From an uncultured Clostridia bacterium (GTDB taxonomy: Bacteria; Bacillota; Clostridia; Oscillospirales; Ruminococcaceae): a stretch of DNA of 64,000 nt. Under the pieces are notes generated by a model. It made no database searches, was not told the origin of the DNA, and saw nothing but the letters and a program-made list of their open reading frames with translations. Shown in pieces: positions 27,068-35,583 of this stretch. How positions within the stretch are numbered: position 1 is the stretch's first letter; each line of letters opens with the position of its first letter. Location: the NCBI GenBank assembly GCA_947631115.1, contig CANRKB010000002.1, forward strand, positions 62,001-126,000, in the 5' to 3' direction. The position numbers and the translations under genes are program-made.

Positions 27068-27514
27068 TCAGAATATCGACGCAACCATAACAGCCGCAGG
27101 AATATTTCCGTTTGCATTTAAAGATCCGTCTGCAATCGCATCCTTTATCGTAAGCTTTCCGTCAAGAAGTTTCATCATATTATCATAGCTTATATATGCT
27201 TCAAGACTGCAGTCATTGTATTCATAAGGCTGTACATTTACAGCGCCGTCTTTTATCTCGATATACAAATGACAGTTACTGTCATTTTCAAGTCCCCAGA
27301 CTTCAATATCAACAGCTGCATTAGTCTTGATATTGGCAGCTTTTTCGCTCTTTATAAGCTTTCTGAGCTTTACGCACATTTCGTCAGCCGTAGCAAACTT
27401 CGGCTTTTTAACAGCTCTTTTTCTTGCAACAGCGGTTTTTGCTGTAGTTTTTTTGGAGGTAACTTTTTTAGTCTCAGCTTTAGTAGTTTTCGCCGGTTTT
27501 TCAGATTTGGTCAT
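27068..27514 (-). CDS. SCP2 sterol-carrier-like protein with a Lys-rich N-terminal tail
   Basis: The 148-residue protein begins with about 45 residues of Lys/Thr/Ala (KKTTAKTAVARKRAVKKP) resembling histone H1-like tails. A domain of about 95 residues follows with VDIEVWGLEND, YIEIKDGAVNVQ and AYISYDNMMKLLDGKLTIKDAIADG, matching the SCP2 lipid-binding pattern. The tail could bind nucleic acid or membranes, while the domain could bind a lipid or CoA ester. ATG 27514 has AAAGGA about 9 bases upstream. The function is unknown. Confidence 0.72.
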   Translation of the reverse strand: MTKSEKPAKTTKAETKKVTSKKTTAKTAVARKRAVKKPKFATADEMCVKLRKLIKSEKAANIKTNAAVDIEVWGLENDSNCHLYIEIKDGAVNVQPYEYNDCSLEAYISYDNMMKLLDGKLTIKDAIADGSLNANGNIPAAVMVASIF

Positions 27515-27569
27515 AACATAAAATCCTTTCAACTTTACCGTGACATCACGATAATTCATTTACAATATT

Positions 27570-27598
27570 ATAATAACATATTCTTCTAAAAAAATCAA
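27570..27598 (-). promoter_or_regulatory. Putative promoter of the SCP2-like gene
   Basis: On the minus strand TTGATT (27598-27593), 17 bases and TATTAT (27575-27570). The remaining part of the 318-base gap (27560-27877) is AT-rich with no feature except this promoter and the divergent xer promoter. Confidence 0.45.
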
Positions 27599-27775
27599 CT
27601 GTTTTTTTTTCTTTTTGTATAATAAACAAAATCGTTTTTTATTTAGCATTAACAAAAACATAAACGTTCGAGAAAATTTCAAAAATCTAATAAATGTATA
27701 AGTTGCAAATTGTATTAAATTGTTTTTCTGCATAAGTTTTGATATTCAGATAAATTTGTGTATTTATTAAGGCTA

Positions 27776-27804
27776 TTGACTAATTTCACTTAAAATGCTA
27801 TAAT
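27776..27804 (+). promoter_or_regulatory. Sigma-A promoter of the Xer-type recombinase
   Basis: TTGACT at 27776-27781, 17 bases and TATAAT at 27799-27804, 74 bases before the ATG. Confidence 0.78.
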
Positions 27805-27877
27805 TAGAGCAGTGGGGGAAATATATAAGCTATTGCGTAAAATAGAAATTTTGCGTAATTAGAGGGAGGTATAAAAC

Positions 27878-28915
27878 ATGTCGGACAAAAAATATTATGA
27901 TTCCGCGCCGCAGTCAATTAAAGATTTTGTCTATTATGAGCAAATCGTCAAAGCTCGTTCGGAGCTTACGGTAAAAAATTATTATAACGATCTTAAAAGT
28001 TTTTTCAGATATTATAAAATAAGCAGAAACCTTGCAAAGGAAAAAGATTTTTCCGAAATTGATATTTCCGATATAACCGACGATGATATTAAATCTGTAG
28101 ACTTACAGGACGCGCAGGAATTTCTTATTTTCATGCAGACTAAGAAAAATAACAACCAAAAAGCTCGTTATCGTAAAGCTGTTACTCTGCGGCAGTTTTA
28201 CAAATTCCTTACAAACAACAAGCATATGTTTGAAGTCAGTCCTATGATAAATCTTGAACTTCCTACGCCAAAACCCGCTTTACCGAAGTTTCTGACTCTC
28301 GAACAGTCGCTTGAGCTTCTTGTAAACGTTGACACGCCCGATCCTAAGCGCGATTATTGCATAATAGTTTTCTTCCTTAACTGCGGAATGCGTTTGTCGG
28401 AGCTTGTAGGAATAAATATGAGCGATATTCGCAAAACCCGTAACAGCGCGGGTGAAATAATTTACTCCATGAAAGTGCTTGGAAAAGGCAGCAAAGAACG
28501 TATAATTTACCTTAATGAAGCGTGTGTAAATGCGTATAACGATTATATTTCGCCGGATATTACAGATGTCGAAGTTCGCCGCGAAAAAGGTATGAGGGAT
28601 ATGTCCGCGCCGACTAACGCCTTGTTTTTAAGCCGCAGGCGTACAAGAATATCAAACCGCCGCGTCCAGCAGATAGTTGAGGAATGTCTTAAAAAAAGCG
28701 GACTTGACAATATGGGGCTGTCCGTTCATAAGCTTCGTCATACGGCGGCAACGCTTATGTATCAGAACGGCGTAGACGTCAGAGTACTTAAAGACGTTTT
28801 AGGACATGAAAATCTTAATACCACGCAAATTTACACTCATGTTTCAAACTCTCAAATGGAAACAGCAATGAATAAAAATCCTCTGGCTAAAGTTGAGCCA
28901 AAGGACAAGAAATAA
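27878..28915 (+). CDS. Tyrosine recombinase of the XerC/XerD type
   Basis: This 345-residue protein has an N-terminal SAM-like core-binding domain (residues 13-130). The catalytic domain carries Arg172 in GMRLSEL, Lys206 in GKGSKER, His284 and Arg287 in HKLRHTA, His310 in LGHENL and the nucleophile Tyr319 in TQIYTH. All catalytic residues are intact. It stands alone with its own promoter and terminator, with no other mobile-element genes nearby. A housekeeping Xer protein for chromosome dimer resolution is therefore more likely than a phage integrase. GAGGGAGG precedes the ATG. Confidence 0.88.
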   Translation: MSDKKYYDSAPQSIKDFVYYEQIVKARSELTVKNYYNDLKSFFRYYKISRNLAKEKDFSEIDISDITDDDIKSVDLQDAQEFLIFMQTKKNNNQKARYRKAVTLRQFYKFLTNNKHMFEVSPMINLELPTPKPALPKFLTLEQSLELLVNVDTPDPKRDYCIIVFFLNCGMRLSELVGINMSDIRKTRNSAGEIIYSMKVLGKGSKERIIYLNEACVNAYNDYISPDITDVEVRREKGMRDMSAPTNALFLSRRRTRISNRRVQQIVEECLKKSGLDNMGLSVHKLRHTAATLMYQNGVDVRVLKDVLGHENLNTTQIYTHVSNSQMETAMNKNPLAKVEPKDKK

Positions 28916-28919
28916 AATT

Positions 28920-28953
28920 ACCGCCTTTGGTTTTTTAATCAAAGGCGGTGTTT
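28920..28953. terminator. Bidirectional terminator between xer and znuB
   Basis: ACCGCCTTTG (28920-28929) pairs with CAAAGGCGGT (28940-28949). T-rich tails follow on both strands (GTTTATT on plus, AATTTTATTT on minus). Confidence 0.75.
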
Positions 28954-28954
28954 A

Positions 28955-29773
28955 TTATTTATTTACAACTTTTCCCGCTATAAAAAATCCCGCAAATGCC
29001 GCTATATTAACGCATACAATGCTTGCTCCGCAGGGCGCGTCAAAGGCGTATGAGATCATCATTCCCACAATAAATGTTATAACGGAAACAACGGCGGAGC
29101 TTATTGTAACAGAACGAAAGCTCTTGAATACTCGCATTGAGCATAGCGCGGGAAAAATAATAAGACTTGAAATAAGCATACTTCCCATAAGCCGCATACC
29201 TATAACTATCGTTATTGCCGTAAGCAGCGCTATCATCATATTATACGCGCTCACTGCGCCGCCTGTTGCTTTTGCAAAACTTTCGTCAAAAGTTATGGCG
29301 AAGATCTTTGTGTAAAAGAACACAAACATAAATAAAACTATAAGTGCAAGAATAATGCTTATTACTACATCGCTTCTGCTGACGGAGATTATACTTCCGA
29401 AAAGATAGCTGTTTATATCAACGTTTACGCCTTTTGAAAGCGAAACAGCCATAACGCCTATTCCGAGAGCGCCCGTTGAAATAAGCGCAATCGCCGCGTC
29501 GCCCTTTATTTTGCCGTTTGAAGATAATCTCAAAAGCAAAAACGCCGCAGCTATTACTACGGGTATAGCTACTGCCATTGGCGCTAAGTTCATGACTGTT
29601 GCGACTGCAAGCGCTCCGAAACCTACGTGCGATAATCCGTCGCCTATCATGGAAAAACGCTTTAAAACCAGACTAACTCCCAGAAGCGCCGCGCAAAGAG
29701 ACACAAGAATGCCTACGATAAGCGCTCTTACAAGGACGGGCGTGCTGAAAATATCCGATAATATCTCAGTCAC
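28955..29773 (-). CDS. znuB: Zinc/manganese ABC transporter permease (ZnuB-like)
   Basis: The 272-residue integral membrane protein has about 8-9 helices and the family motif LVLKRFSMIGDGLSHVGFGALA near the N-terminus. GTG 29773 overlaps the end of the ATPase gene by 8 bases, so the subunits are translationally coupled. A longer frame upstream runs antisense-free through the ATPase gene but lacks a start signal. It forms the channel for the metal delivered by the binding protein. Confidence 0.9.
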   Translation of the reverse strand: MTEILSDIFSTPVLVRALIVGILVSLCAALLGVSLVLKRFSMIGDGLSHVGFGALAVATVMNLAPMAVAIPVVIAAAFLLLRLSSNGKIKGDAAIALISTGALGIGVMAVSLSKGVNVDINSYLFGSIISVSRSDVVISIILALIVLFMFVFFYTKIFAITFDESFAKATGGAVSAYNMMIALLTAITIVIGMRLMGSMLISSLIIFPALCSMRVFKSFRSVTISSAVVSVITFIVGMMISYAFDAPCGASIVCVNIAAFAGFFIAGKVVNK

Positions 29774-30488
29774 CGTTTTCACCGCCTTTCGCAAATTTTC
29801 TTCCGGCAAGATCTGCGAAATCACTGTTTTTAAATTCCTCGTTTGTCCCGAAAAAAAATCTGTCCTCGCGCATACATAGTATGCGGTCTGCGTATGCTGT
29901 CGCCGCGGAAATATCATGTGTTACCATAATTACGGTAATTCCCTCGGAATTTATTCTTGCAATTAACTCGTAAAATTCCGCAGTAATTATCGGGTCAAGT
30001 CCCGTTACGGGTTCGTCAAGCAATAAAAGTTTTTTCGTCGCGCAAAGCGCTCTTGCTAACAGAACTCGCTGTTGCTGTCCGCCCGAAAGCTCGCGGTAAC
30101 TTCGGTTTTTAAGCTCCGATATTCCGAGCTTATCCATATTGTCCAAAGCGGTTTTACGCTCTCTTGCAGAATAGAACGGGCGTATCCCGCGCGAATTAAG
30201 GCAGCCAGAAATAACCACCTCATAAACGCTTGCAGGAAAATTTTTTTGTGCGCTTGTCTGCTGAGGAAGGTAACCTATTTCGTTTTTCTTCAGCCCGTCA
30301 CCGAACTCAATAGTTCCCTTTTCGGGCTTTTTGAGCGACAAAAGCGCCTTTACAAGCGTACTTTTTCCCGAACCGTTTTCTCCGACGATACAAAGGTAAT
30401 CGTCGCTTTCCACCGTAAAATTCAGTTTTTCTGTTACCGTAATATTCTCATACGATAACGTAAGATCATTAACTTTAATTAGCGCCAT
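29766..30488 (-). CDS. znuC: Zinc/manganese ABC transporter ATPase (ZnuC-like)
   Basis: The 240-residue protein has Walker A GENGSGKST, Q-loop region LPQQTS, ABC signature LSGGQQQRV, Walker B LLLLDEP and the switch His in VTHD. It energises metal uptake with the binding protein and permease encoded on either side. It starts 8 bases after the binding-protein gene. Confidence 0.93.
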   Translation of the reverse strand: MALIKVNDLTLSYENITVTEKLNFTVESDDYLCIVGENGSGKSTLVKALLSLKKPEKGTIEFGDGLKKNEIGYLPQQTSAQKNFPASVYEVVISGCLNSRGIRPFYSARERKTALDNMDKLGISELKNRSYRELSGGQQQRVLLARALCATKKLLLLDEPVTGLDPIITAEFYELIARINSEGITVIMVTHDISAATAYADRILCMREDRFFFGTNEEFKNSDFADLAGRKFAKGGENGD

Positions 30489-30496
30489 AATTGTGT

Positions 30497-31450
30497 TTAT
30501 CTTTCTGTAATGTTCATCTGTTTTCCGAGAGCATTTTTCAGCATCTCATAATTCCTCTCCATAAGAGAAATATAACTCTCCCCTGCCGAAAAATCGTCTG
30601 CGGAAATGTTGTGGCAGGAGTGAAATTCCGCTATATCAAGACCATGTTCGTCGGCAAGCGTCTGAGCGAGCTTATGATTTGAAAGCTCAATGCAGAACAC
30701 GGTCTTTATCGTATCTTCTTCTTTTAGTTTTTCATCGAGAAACGCTATTATCTGCGCGGAGGGTTCCGTTTCGGAATTACAGCCGGGAAACGCCGCATAA
30801 TAATTCAGGTCGTATTCCTTGAAAAAATATAGCAGCGGGAATCTGTCGCCGAAAATAAAATATCTGTCTTCTCCCGAAAGCAGTTCTTCAAAGCGTTTAT
30901 CTAAATCATTTATTTTGTCGATACAGCTTTTGGCGTTTTCTTCAAATTCCGTACTGTAGTCTGGAAACAATTCCGACGCCTTTTCGCAAATGCCGGAAAC
31001 GATCTTTGCGGCATTTTTTGGAGACGTCCAGATATGCTCGTCATATTCGGCTTCTTCAGTATCATTGTCCTTTTCCCCGCCGAAAACGTCCTCTTCTTCA
31101 AGCGCATTGACCGCGTCCATCATTCTGAAAGTGTTTATTTCGTCAATGTCGCTTAGAATATTCTCTATCCATTCATCGGATTCTCCGCCGTTGTAAATAA
31201 ACAGATCGCAGTTATTTATTTTAACAATGTCCTTTGCCGAGGGATCATAACTATGACTTTCCGTTCCGGGTTTAAGGAGAAGCGTAATGTCAGCCTTATC
31301 GCCGAATACCTCGCGCGCAAGGTCATAGGCTGGAAAAATAGCGGTAACTATCTTCAGTTTACCACTGTCAGGAGAATTATCCATACAACCGCAGAACGAA
31401 AACACCGCTATCGCTATGCAAACAAATGCCGAGAAAAATTTCTTAGACAT
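30497..31450 (-). CDS. znuA: Zinc ABC transporter substrate-binding lipoprotein (ZnuA/AdcA-like)
   Basis: The 317-residue protein has an N-terminal lipoprotein signal, lipobox SFCGC. The cluster A-I metal-binding fold shows putative ligands in SHSYDPS, EAEYDEHIWTSP and NHKLAQTL. Instead of the His-rich loop of many zinc-binding proteins it has an acidic Glu/Asp stretch (EEEDVFGGEKDNDTEEAE) at the same place. ATG 31450 overlaps the 3' end of the Fur-family gene by 8 bases. Zinc is inferred from the operon with a Zur-like regulator; manganese cannot be excluded. Confidence 0.88.
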   Translation of the reverse strand: MSKKFFSAFVCIAIAVFSFCGCMDNSPDSGKLKIVTAIFPAYDLAREVFGDKADITLLLKPGTESHSYDPSAKDIVKINNCDLFIYNGGESDEWIENILSDIDEINTFRMMDAVNALEEEDVFGGEKDNDTEEAEYDEHIWTSPKNAAKIVSGICEKASELFPDYSTEFEENAKSCIDKINDLDKRFEELLSGEDRYFIFGDRFPLLYFFKEYDLNYYAAFPGCNSETEPSAQIIAFLDEKLKEEDTIKTVFCIELSNHKLAQTLADEHGLDIAEFHSCHNISADDFSAGESYISLMERNYEMLKNALGKQMNITER

Positions 31451-31847
31451 TTTCTTCACCCTTTGCGCAATCGCAGCACAAACCGTAGAACACCGTTTTT
31501 CCGATGTCTACCAAAAATTCGTGCTTTGTTTTTATATGCTCCTGTATCTGAGCAATAAAATCGCAGTCAAGATGAATTAGCTTTCCGCACCTTTCACACT
31601 TCAAATGAAAATGCGAAGAACACTCGTCAGAATCAGCAAGCTGATAACAAGAAGAATTTCCGTCTGTAAAGCGCTTTAAAACTCCGCTTTCCGTGAGCTT
31701 TGAAAGCGTTCTGTATACCGTAGCTTCTCCCGAAGTTATCTCCCCGCTTTTAATTATTTCTTTCGCCGAATAACATTTGCCGCGGCGCTTTGAAAAAAAC
31801 TCTACTATTTCATCGCGCTGTTTAGTATTGTAATTGTTTCTATCCAT
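31443..31847 (-). CDS. zur: Fur-family metalloregulator, probably Zur
   Basis: The 134-residue protein has the Fur layout: a winged helix (SGEATVYRTLSKLTESG), the regulatory metal region SSHFHLKCERCGKLIHLDC with the first structural CxxC, and a second CxxC in LCCDCAKG. It heads the operon zur-znuA-znuC-znuB and faces a perfect Fur-type palindrome in its own promoter. Zinc-dependent autorepression of uptake is therefore the natural model. PerR and Fur proper are less likely because of the transporter cargo. Confidence 0.88.
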   Translation of the reverse strand: MDRNNYNTKQRDEIVEFFSKRRGKCYSAKEIIKSGEITSGEATVYRTLSKLTESGVLKRFTDGNSSCYQLADSDECSSHFHLKCERCGKLIHLDCDFIAQIQEHIKTKHEFLVDIGKTVFYGLCCDCAKGEENV

Positions 31848-31867
31848 TATTATCTACACCCGACCTC

Positions 31868-31900
31868 TGAAATTGAAAATGATTTTCACTTTCAATTTCA
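31868..31900 (-). promoter_or_regulatory. Fur/Zur-type operator
   Basis: TGAAAAT-G-ATTTTCA (31874-31888) is a perfect 7-1-7 palindrome, nested in a larger inverted repeat with 11-bp arms (31868-31878 and 31890-31900). It starts 1 base downstream of the -10 box of the zur promoter, so binding would block transcription initiation. Confidence 0.78.
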
Positions 31901-31901
31901 A

Positions 31902-31930
31902 ATTATAACATATTTTTTTATAAATTTCAA
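31902..31930 (-). promoter_or_regulatory. Promoter of the zur-znu operon
   Basis: On the minus strand TTGAAA (31930-31925), 17 bases and TATAAT (31907-31902). It is back to back with the pduL promoter. Confidence 0.78.
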
Positions 31931-31939
31931 TAGATTTAC

Positions 31940-31968
31940 TTGATTTTTTCAGAAAAAAGTAGTATAAT
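31940..31968 (+). promoter_or_regulatory. Promoter of pduL
   Basis: TTGATT at 31940-31945, 17 bases and TATAAT at 31963-31968. Its -35 box is only 9 bases from the -35 of the divergent zur promoter. Confidence 0.78.
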
Positions 31969-32021
31969 TAAAGAGTAAATTTTGGGCATATCGCCCTAAA
32001 AAATTTTTGGAGGGAATTAAA

Positions 32022-32600
32022 ATGGCAGAAATACTCGTTGAAACATCGGCTAGACACGTTCACGTTACAAAGGAGACGCTTGAAGTCCTTTTCGGAAAAG
32101 GCGCAGAGCTTACAAAGAAAAAGGATCTTTCACAACCGGGACAGTTTGCGAGCGAGCAGAGAGTTACGGTCGTAGGTCCTAAGAGAGAGCTTGCAAACGT
32201 TTCTATACTCGGTCCTTGCCGTCCTGCAGACCAGGTTGAGCTTTCGGCGACAGACGCGCGTTCTATCGGTGTTGATATTGCTATTCGTGAGAGCGGAGAT
32301 ATTGCGGGAACTCCCGGCTGCACGCTCAGAGGTCCTGCGGGCGAAGTTACAATTAAAGAGGGCGTTATAGTTGCAAAGCGCCATATTCACCTTACTCCCG
32401 AAACCGCTGAAAAACTCGGTCTTAAGAGCAAGGACGTTGTTTGGGTAAAGTGCAAGACAAACGGCAGAGAAGCTATTCTCGGTGATGTTGTTGTAAGAGT
32501 AAGCGAAAAGTTCGCAGACGCTATGCACATTGACACAGACGAGAGCAACGCTATTTCGGCTACTCCCAATCTCATGGGCGAAATAATCAAGAGCCTTTGA
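32022..32600 (+). CDS. pduL: PduL-type phosphate acyltransferase (phosphotransacylase)
   Basis: The 192-residue protein has two copies of the PduL beta-barrel motif, with zinc ligands in SARHVHVT and AKRHIHLT plus MHIDTDE near the C-terminus. PduL interconverts acyl-CoA and acyl phosphate. No microcompartment shell genes are near, and the N-terminus lacks an encapsulation peptide. A housekeeping phosphotransacetylase role for acetate formation is therefore plausible. GGAGGG lies 7-8 bases before ATG 32022. Confidence 0.92.
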   Translation: MAEILVETSARHVHVTKETLEVLFGKGAELTKKKDLSQPGQFASEQRVTVVGPKRELANVSILGPCRPADQVELSATDARSIGVDIAIRESGDIAGTPGCTLRGPAGEVTIKEGVIVAKRHIHLTPETAEKLGLKSKDVVWVKCKTNGREAILGDVVVRVSEKFADAMHIDTDESNAISATPNLMGEIIKSL

Positions 32601-32620
32601 TTTATTTACTTAAATAAAAT

Positions 32621-32656
32621 AAACGCCTTTGCGCAGTAGAACGTAAAGGCGTTTTT
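32621..32656. terminator. Bidirectional terminator between pduL and the convergent operon
   Basis: AAACGCCTTT (32621-32630) pairs with AAAGGCGTTT (32645-32654), followed by TTTTT on plus and a T-rich stretch on minus. Confidence 0.85.
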
Positions 32657-32670
32657 CTTTTATAACAGAA

Positions 32671-33120
32671 TTATTTTTCCGTGTTTATCATTTTCTCCGC
32701 GAGATCGGCTGCATATTTGCAGAGCATAGGGCAAGGACGTTTTTTATAATACTCGGCGGTTCGAGGTTCGGGCGCAGCCGATTCTTCCATTTTTTCAAGC
32801 CCTAAAAGCTCGCGGCATATTATGCTTCCGTTGTCTTTGCGGAATTGTTCCGCGGCGGCGCGTATTTTTTCATACAGCGCTTTTTTCGCTTCAAGATCTT
32901 TCGGCTCGGAATATCCGTAAACTTCGCTCAGTATCATAACAACGCCCGAAAACGTTCCGCAGATTTCTCTCATTCTGCCCATTCCCCCGCCGAAGCCGCC
33001 CGATATTTTTGCGAGCTTATCTTCCGAAAGTCCGAAAATGTCCGAAAACGCGACCGTTACAGCTTGCGTGCAGTTATAGCCTTTCAGAAAATTTTCGTAG
33101 GCCATGTCTCCCCTGTTCAT
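32671..33120 (-). CDS. C_GCAxxG_C_C family probable redox protein
   Basis: The 149-residue protein matches the spacing of conserved cysteines in this family: GYNCTQAV near the N-terminus, REICGTFSGVVM in the middle (variant of GCAxxG), IICRELLG and the C-terminal PCPMLCKYAA. The family is thought to be redox-active and is common in clostridia; no reaction is established. Its ATG overlaps the mrp stop codon (ATGA), so it is translationally coupled to the Fe-S carrier. Confidence 0.85.
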   Translation of the reverse strand: MNRGDMAYENFLKGYNCTQAVTVAFSDIFGLSEDKLAKISGGFGGGMGRMREICGTFSGVVMILSEVYGYSEPKDLEAKKALYEKIRAAAEQFRKDNGSIICRELLGLEKMEESAAPEPRTAEYYKKRPCPMLCKYAADLAEKMINTEK

Positions 33121-33944
33121 TTACAAAATTCCTCTACTGCGTCTGCAATTGGATCCGCGGCAGTTGTTTCCATAAGCTCAAGCAACCCGCCGTCAACAAG
33201 CTTTGCAAGTTCCGCGTCTATTGGTAGTTTAGCTATGACCTTAAGACCAAATTTTGTTGCGGTCTCGTCAATATGACTTTCGCCGAATACGCTTATTTTC
33301 TTTTTGCAGTCGGGACACTCGACATAGCTCATATTCTCCACAAGCCCTATTATGGGAATATTCATCATTTCCGCCATTTTTACCGCTTTTCCGACTATCA
33401 TGGATACAAGCTCCTGAGGAGATGTAACGACTATAATTCCGTCGAGCGGTATTGACTGGAATACAGTAAGCGGAACATCGCCCGTTCCCGGAGGCATATC
33501 CACAAACATATAGTCAACATCGTCCCAGACAACGTCCGTCCAGAACTGTTTTGCCGTTCCCGCGATTATAGGTCCTCTCCATACAACTGGGTCGGTATCA
33601 TCGGGCAGCAGCAGATTTACGCTCATAACCCGTATTCCCTTTTTGGTTTTTACCGGGAAAATAGCGGTTTCATAGCCCTGCGCCTTTTCCTTTATACCAA
33701 ATGCTTTCGGAACGGACGGTCCTGTTATATCCGCGTCAAGAACAGCTGTACTAAACCCTCTTCTGTTCATCAAAACCGCGCTCATACAAGTAACTAAAGA
33801 CTTTCCGACGCCGCCTTTTCCGCTTACAACACCTATAACTTTCTTTATGTGAGAAAGCTCGTGGGGCTTTTCAAGAAAGCTCTTCGGGTCGCGTTCCGAG
33901 CAATTTTCGGAACACCCCGAACAATTGTGATTACATTCGCTCAT
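33117..33944 (-). CDS. Mrp/NBP35-type Fe-S cluster carrier ATPase
   Basis: The 275-residue protein has a Cys-rich N-terminus (C-x3-C-x2-C-x3-C, residues 4-15) that can bind a cluster. The deviant Walker A is GKGGVGKS, the DADITGPS switch I follows, and MPPGTGD is the family signature. The CPDC pair (C-x-x-C) near residue 220 is the bridging cluster site of Nbp35/ApbC. It loads Fe-S clusters onto client apoproteins in the cytosol. It is coupled to the C_GCAxxG_C_C gene. Confidence 0.92.
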   Translation of the reverse strand: MSECNHNCSGCSENCSERDPKSFLEKPHELSHIKKVIGVVSGKGGVGKSLVTCMSAVLMNRRGFSTAVLDADITGPSVPKAFGIKEKAQGYETAIFPVKTKKGIRVMSVNLLLPDDTDPVVWRGPIIAGTAKQFWTDVVWDDVDYMFVDMPPGTGDVPLTVFQSIPLDGIIVVTSPQELVSMIVGKAVKMAEMMNIPIIGLVENMSYVECPDCKKKISVFGESHIDETATKFGLKVIAKLPIDAELAKLVDGGLLELMETTAADPIADAVEEFCK

Positions 33945-33979
33945 TTTTAACAGTTCCTTTCTTTATTTAACATAAAAGA

Positions 33980-34414
33980 TCACACCTTTTTACTGTAAAC
34001 GTTTGAGTTCTCGTCTTTTATGTAACTTAACTTTTCCAACAGACCCTTTTTAATGTCGTCGTCAGCACTGAATACAAGTTGACAACATTGCATCTGACCT
34101 GTCCATTGTTCTATTGCTTTAAGCAAATATTCGTCTGCGCCTTGGCTTCTGAAGAAATCATTGGTATAAAAATCAATGACTTCGGCATAATGACCGTATC
34201 TAAATGAATATACCTCAGTGACATATGCATATCCCGCCATACGGTTTCCATGGTATACAGTAAGAAGTACGCCTCTTTCGTCATTCAATATCTCGTCATA
34301 AACGAAACCGCTTTCAAGCTCGGACAAACATTTATCGCCAAAAAGCCTTTTATTCATCAAAATATAATATTTAAGATCTTCTTCAGTGGGTGTTTTCATA
34401 TAAAAAGTATACAT
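33980..34414 (-). CDS. GNAT-like acetyltransferase, divergent
   Basis: The 144-residue protein has the central GNAT-like order: strand MAGYAYVTEVYS, then YAEVIDFYTNDFFRSQGADEYLL where Gln/Gly/Ala replace the usual R-G-x-G-x-A, and a final FSADDDIKKGLLEKLSYIKDE. The substrate is unknown. The ATG lies 1 base after the deoB stop, and AAGGA within the deoB end is its ribosome binding site. The weak acetyl-CoA motif lowers confidence. Confidence 0.65.
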   Translation of the reverse strand: MYTFYMKTPTEEDLKYYILMNKRLFGDKCLSELESGFVYDEILNDERGVLLTVYHGNRMAGYAYVTEVYSFRYGHYAEVIDFYTNDFFRSQGADEYLLKAIEQWTGQMQCCQLVFSADDDIKKGLLEKLSYIKDENSNVYSKKV

Positions 34415-34415
34415 A

Positions 34416-35582
34416 TTATTCCTTTATTATCTCATCAGCAAAACCATTTCCGTCAACTTTTCCCTTTGCTCCCAGCATATCCAGAACAGTACGCGCTATC
34501 TCGCAAAAGCCTGCTCGTGTTCCGATATTTCCCGATCTTATATTATTACCGTATATCAATACGGGAATATACTCGCGGGTGTGATCGGTTCCGTTGTGAC
34601 ATGGATCGCAGCCGTGATCCGCAGTCAAAATAAGAACATCTTCAGGACGCATTTTTTCCATAAATCCGCCAAGCCACCTGTCAAACTCATTCAAAGCGTT
34701 TGTGTATCCGATCGGATCGCGGCGATGTCCGAACTGCATATCAAAATCAACAAGATTTGTAAAACATAACCCGCGCCAGTCCTTTTCCTGATATTCTGAA
34801 GTTATTTTCATATCAACAGCGTTTCCTATTTCACGCTCTGCTGTTTTTATGCCTTTTCCCGCAAAAATATCGCTTATCTTTCCTATTCCTATCGTTTCAT
34901 AGCCGTTGGCGCTCAATATATCGAGCATTGTATCCCTTGGCGGGACAAGCGAAAAATCATGTCTGCGCGAAGTTCTTGTAAAAGGAAATTTTCCCTCAAA
35001 CGGACGTGCGATGACTCTGCCTACGGCATATTCTCCCGTGAGTATCTCGCGCGCTATCTTACAATATTCGTACAGCTCTTCAACGGGAACAACGTTCTCA
35101 TGCGCCGCTATCTGAAATACGCTGTCAGCCGAAGTGTAAACTATGAGCGCTCCCGTTTTAATATGCTCTTCCCCGTAATCAGCAATAACTTTTGTTCCCG
35201 AATACGGTTTGTTGCAGAGCGTTTTCCTGCCTGTTCTTTTTTCAAACTCGTCGATTATTTCTTTCGGAAAGCCGTCGGGAAAAGTTGGAAAAGCCTTTTC
35301 ACTTATTGTTCCCGCAATTTCCCAGTGACCCGTTGTTGTGTCCTTGCCTTTTGAAAGCTCGGAAAGCCGTAAAAATGCTCCGCTCGGATCATTTTCTTTT
35401 TCAGCGGCAGAAACACCGTCAATGTTGAACAGACCGAGCTTCGCCATATTCGGAACAACAAGCTTACCCGTATTACAGCAGGAACGCAGAGTATTCGCGC
35501 CCTTGTCGCCGAACATCTCGGCGTCTGGCAATTCTCCTATGCCGAAGCTGTCTAAAACAATCAGAAAAACACGTTTAATCAT
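34416..35582 (-). CDS. deoB: Phosphopentomutase
   Basis: The 388-residue alkaline-phosphatase-superfamily enzyme has metal ligands in LDSFGIGELPDA, TADHGCDP and TDHTREYIP, with the phosphoacceptor Thr region KDTTTGHWE. It interconverts (deoxy)ribose 1-phosphate and 5-phosphate. ATG 35582 has AAGGGTG at normal distance, while GTG 35591 lies inside the deoC tail. It follows deoC by 1 base, and together they turn deoxynucleoside sugar into acetaldehyde and glyceraldehyde 3-phosphate. Confidence 0.95.
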   Translation of the reverse strand: MIKRVFLIVLDSFGIGELPDAEMFGDKGANTLRSCCNTGKLVVPNMAKLGLFNIDGVSAAEKENDPSGAFLRLSELSKGKDTTTGHWEIAGTISEKAFPTFPDGFPKEIIDEFEKRTGRKTLCNKPYSGTKVIADYGEEHIKTGALIVYTSADSVFQIAAHENVVPVEELYEYCKIAREILTGEYAVGRVIARPFEGKFPFTRTSRRHDFSLVPPRDTMLDILSANGYETIGIGKISDIFAGKGIKTAEREIGNAVDMKITSEYQEKDWRGLCFTNLVDFDMQFGHRRDPIGYTNALNEFDRWLGGFMEKMRPEDVLILTADHGCDPCHNGTDHTREYIPVLIYGNNIRSGNIGTRAGFCEIARTVLDMLGAKGKVDGNGFADEIIKE

Positions 35583-35583
35583 T

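Noticed and set aside
27878-28915. Tyrosine recombinase as an integrase marking an integrated element
   Set aside because: It is flanked by core genes, has its own promoter and terminator, and no attachment repeats or cargo are seen; Xer housekeeping role preferred.
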